Shown here one piece after another: positions 5,808-7,517 of a stretch of DNA of 7,517 nt (position 1 is the first letter of the stretch; every line of letters starts with the position of its first letter). The notes below the pieces were generated by a model that saw only the letters and a list, made by a program, of their open reading frames with translations, was not told the origin of the DNA and did no database searches. Source of the stretch: Lentimicrobium sp. (lineage in GTDB: Bacteria; Bacteroidota; Bacteroidia; Bacteroidales; Lentimicrobiaceae); assembly GCA_013336205.1 (NCBI GenBank), contig JAAXUD010000120.1, forward strand, positions 1 to 7,517. Reading direction: 5' to 3'. Position numbers and translations under genes: made by a program.

Positions 5808-6305
5808 TCAGATTGCTTTCAGTGCTGATTCATAATCCGGTTCCTGTGCGATCTCAGGAACCTGCTCGGTGTATTTAACAATTCCGTTCTCATCCAAAAC
5901 CACAACGGCACGCGAGAGCAATCCGGCCAATGGACTATCGGCAATGGTAACGCCATAGCTCTTTCCAAAAGAGCCATCCCTGAAATCAGAAGCTGAAACA
6001 ACATTCTTTAAGCCTTCAGCAACACAAAAACGGCTGTGGGCAAAAGGCAAATCCTTAGAAACACAGACAACTACTGTATTCTCTAATTTACTTGCTGCCG
6101 AATTGAATTGCCTGACAGACGCAGCACAAACCCCTGTATCGAGACTGGGGAAAATGTTCAGTACTACTTTTTTCCCTTTGAGGTCATCTAATGAAAGTGA
6201 GCTAAGGTCAGATTTAACAAGTTTAAAATCAGGAGCTTTTGCTCCGTTTTCCGGAAGATTTCCGGTGGTTGTGATTGGATTCCCCTGAAGGGTAATTGAT
6301 GCCAT
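5808..6305 (-). CDS. tpx: Thiol peroxidase Tpx (atypical 2-Cys peroxiredoxin)
   Basis: Tpx reduces hydrogen peroxide and organic, especially alkyl, hydroperoxides using thioredoxin. The 165-residue protein is the usual family length and has no signal peptide, so it acts in the cytoplasm. It opens with the typical ITLQGNPI start. The peroxidatic Cys60 lies in [15 protein letters not shown] (Thr57 precedes it as TxxC), and the resolving Cys94 lies in [10 protein letters not shown], matching the Cys61/Cys95 spacing of E. coli Tpx. Arg132 in [13 protein letters not shown] is the conserved active-site arginine. An extra Cys81 is present and of no clear role. The ATG at 6305 agrees with the family N-terminus. 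A 176-nt gap separates it from the upstream hydrolase gene on the same strand. No clear TAnnTTTG box was found in that gap, so an own promoter is likely but unproven. Confidence 0.97.
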   Translation of the reverse strand: MASITLQGNPITTTGNLPENGAKAPDFKLVKSDLSSLSLDDLKGKKVVLNIFPSLDTGVCAASVRQFNSAASKLENTVVVCVSKDLPFAHSRFCVAEGLKNVVSASDFRDGSFGKSYGVTIADSPLAGLLSRAVVVLDENGIVKYTEQVPEIAQEPDYESALKAI

Positions 6306-6481
6306 AATGATTATTTATTTTAGATTAAAAGTTTCTTGTATGCACTGCAAAAACAATAAATAAGACAAGGTGTTCACTGAATTACCAAATATTGATTTTG
6401 CATTGCTTTGAGTAAAAACCCTTCACCACTGCATTCAAATGCGGGAAAGAGCAAAAACCAGTATTGCCATCAGCTTTGCTT

Positions 6482-7517
6482 TTATAAACCATTCATAATA
6501 GCCTGATTGTCAATTATTGCATTATAGATTATTTCCTGAATCCGGGTTCTGATATTCTTTTGTGTAATTTTATTGTTGCCAGCGTCCGGATATATCCTGT
6601 TGCTCAGAAAAACATAGACCAGGCCGGTTTCCGGATCAGCCCAGGCATAAGTTCCGGTAAAGCCGGTGTGGCCAAAACTCAGAGACGAGACAAGATCACA
6701 AGTTGGTCCCGGTTCTCCTATGGGTGCCGGTTTGTCAAACCCCATCCCCCGCCGGTTTTTGGTTTCAGGATACTGACTTCTCGTAAATTCTGCAACAATG
6801 GCGGAGTCCAGTAAAACTTCTCCTCCATACACTCCGTTCTGAAGAAGCATCTGCATAATAACAGCCACATCCAGTGCATCGCCAAAAAGCCCGGCATGAC
6901 CGGAAACACCTCCCAGCATTGCAGCCGTAGGATCATGAACATCCCCCTGAATTAATTGCATTCTGAAAACAGTATCGTTTTCAGTTGGAATAATCCGGCT
7001 AAGGTTAAATTTATCGCGCGGATGATATCCCAGACCCCGCAAGCCCAATTTATCATAAAAACTATGCTGCAGATAACTGTTCATAGGTTGGTCAGTAAGC
7101 TGCTGAACTGTTTCTGCCAGCAATATAAATCCCAGATCGCTGTATTTGTATTCCTTTTTTATAAGGAGAGGGGAAGCGATTATTGAATCGATTACATACT
7201 TCTTCCACGAATCGCTGATATAAAAACCATCGGCTACCCTGACTGGATAGTCGATATTATAGTGCCTTGCTATAAGGGATGAATCCTGCTGACTGCCATT
7301 AAGAAGTTTTTTGTAAAAGGGAATAAAAGGCTGCAATCCGGCCTGATGGGCCATTATTTCACGAACAGTTATCTGTGATTTGTTGCTTTTTTCCAGAGAT
7401 TTCATATAATGGCTTAACTTCTGACCCGGATCAATGCTTCCCTCTGAGGTTAGCTTCATTACGGCCAGGGTTGTAGATAGTACTTTTGTAAGTGAGGCCA
7501 GGTCATATAAGTCATCT
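6482..7517 (-). CDS. Serine hydrolase, beta-lactamase/PBP-like family (C-terminal part; probable GH3 fusion)
   Basis: The frame runs in from the right edge. The Met at 7459 is internal: reading on upstream gives DDLYDLASLTKVLSTTLAV before it, so 344 residues are visible and the true start is outside. The three family motifs are present: SLTK (catalytic Ser, 7495-7484), YSD at visible residues 125-127 (the YxN-type motif) and HTG within GHTGFTGT near residues 283-285 (the KTG-type motif). This is Pfam beta-lactamase-family serine hydrolase (class C/DD-peptidase-like). The segments MAHQAGLQPFIPFYKKL, VHDPTAAMLGGVSGHAGLFG and WADPETGLVYVFLSNRIYP are what I recall from Bacteroidota proteins in which an N-terminal GH3 beta-N-acetylglucosaminidase-type domain is fused to this hydrolase. 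A cell-wall or peptidoglycan-recycling role would fit. The GH3 part and any signal peptide cannot be seen here. No clear terminator follows the stop. Confidence 0.88.
   Translation of the reverse strand, partial: DDLYDLASLTKVLSTTLAVMKLTSEGSIDPGQKLSHYMKSLEKSNKSQITVREIMAHQAGLQPFIPFYKKLLNGSQQDSSLIARHYNIDYPVRVADGFYISDSWKKYVIDSIIASPLLIKKEYKYSDLGFILLAETVQQLTDQPMNSYLQHSFYDKLGLRGLGYHPRDKFNLSRIIPTENDTVFRMQLIQGDVHDPTAAMLGGVSGHAGLFGDALDVAVIMQMLLQNGVYGGEVLLDSAIVAEFTRSQYPETKNRRGMGFDKPAPIGEPGPTCDLVSSLSFGHTGFTGTYAWADPETGLVYVFLSNRIYPDAGNNKITQKNIRTRIQEIIYNAIIDNQAIMNGL

Noticed and set aside
5819..6288. Short frames overlapping tpx on both strands
   Set aside because: They are out-of-frame shadows of a complete and well-conserved Tpx gene.
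6400..6481. Terminator after the serine hydrolase gene
   Set aside because: A small GCATT/AATGC palindrome exists at 6433-6444 but its stem is short and no adjacent T-run follows on the minus strand.

Overview
The window looks like a piece of a Bacteroidota chromosome. The evidence is two proteins ending in type-A C-terminal sorting domains of the type IX secretion system (T9SS), a tRNA promoter matching the Bacteroidota TTTG / TAnnTTTG consensus, AUG starts without clear Shine-Dalgarno sequences, and a serine hydrolase module typical of Bacteroidota GH3/beta-lactamase fusion proteins. Genus cannot be assigned from the sequence.

Layout from left to right: (1) the C-terminal end of a PAS-domain protein (+, 1-246, cut by the window edge). 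(2) A lipoprotein-type peptide methionine sulfoxide reductase MsrA (+, 369-1025), preceded by a perfect dyad. (3) Converging on it, a secreted SBBP-like beta-propeller protein with a T9SS tail (-, 1073-2650). (4) A 567-bp gene-free interval (2651-3217). Its right half is an array of two near-identical, one diverged and one possible ghost copy of a unit made from the last 16 nt of a tRNA-Leu gene, its trailer and its terminator. The intact tRNA-Leu(UAG) gene (-, 3218-3299) sits at the right end with its own promoter. (5) A probable two-gene operon (+, 3449-5737): a secreted SMP-30/gluconolactonase-like propeller, then a PQQ-type soluble aldose dehydrogenase carrying both a lipoprotein signal and a T9SS tail. 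(6) A strong bidirectional terminator (5758-5784). (7) Thiol peroxidase Tpx (-, 5808-6305). (8) The C-terminal part of a serine beta-lactamase-family hydrolase (-, 6482-7517, cut by the window edge), probably the end of a GH3 fusion protein.

Functional picture: most genes concern the cell envelope or extracellular space. The dehydrogenase and lactonase-like pair could carry out consecutive steps of extracellular sugar oxidation (aldose to lactone to aldonate). MsrA and Tpx are oxidative-damage repair and defence functions but lie in separate transcription units. The most unusual structure is the tRNA-tail/terminator array downstream of tRNA-Leu. It resembles, in layout only, the tRNA-tail repeats of the E. 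coli tyrT operon (rtT RNA).
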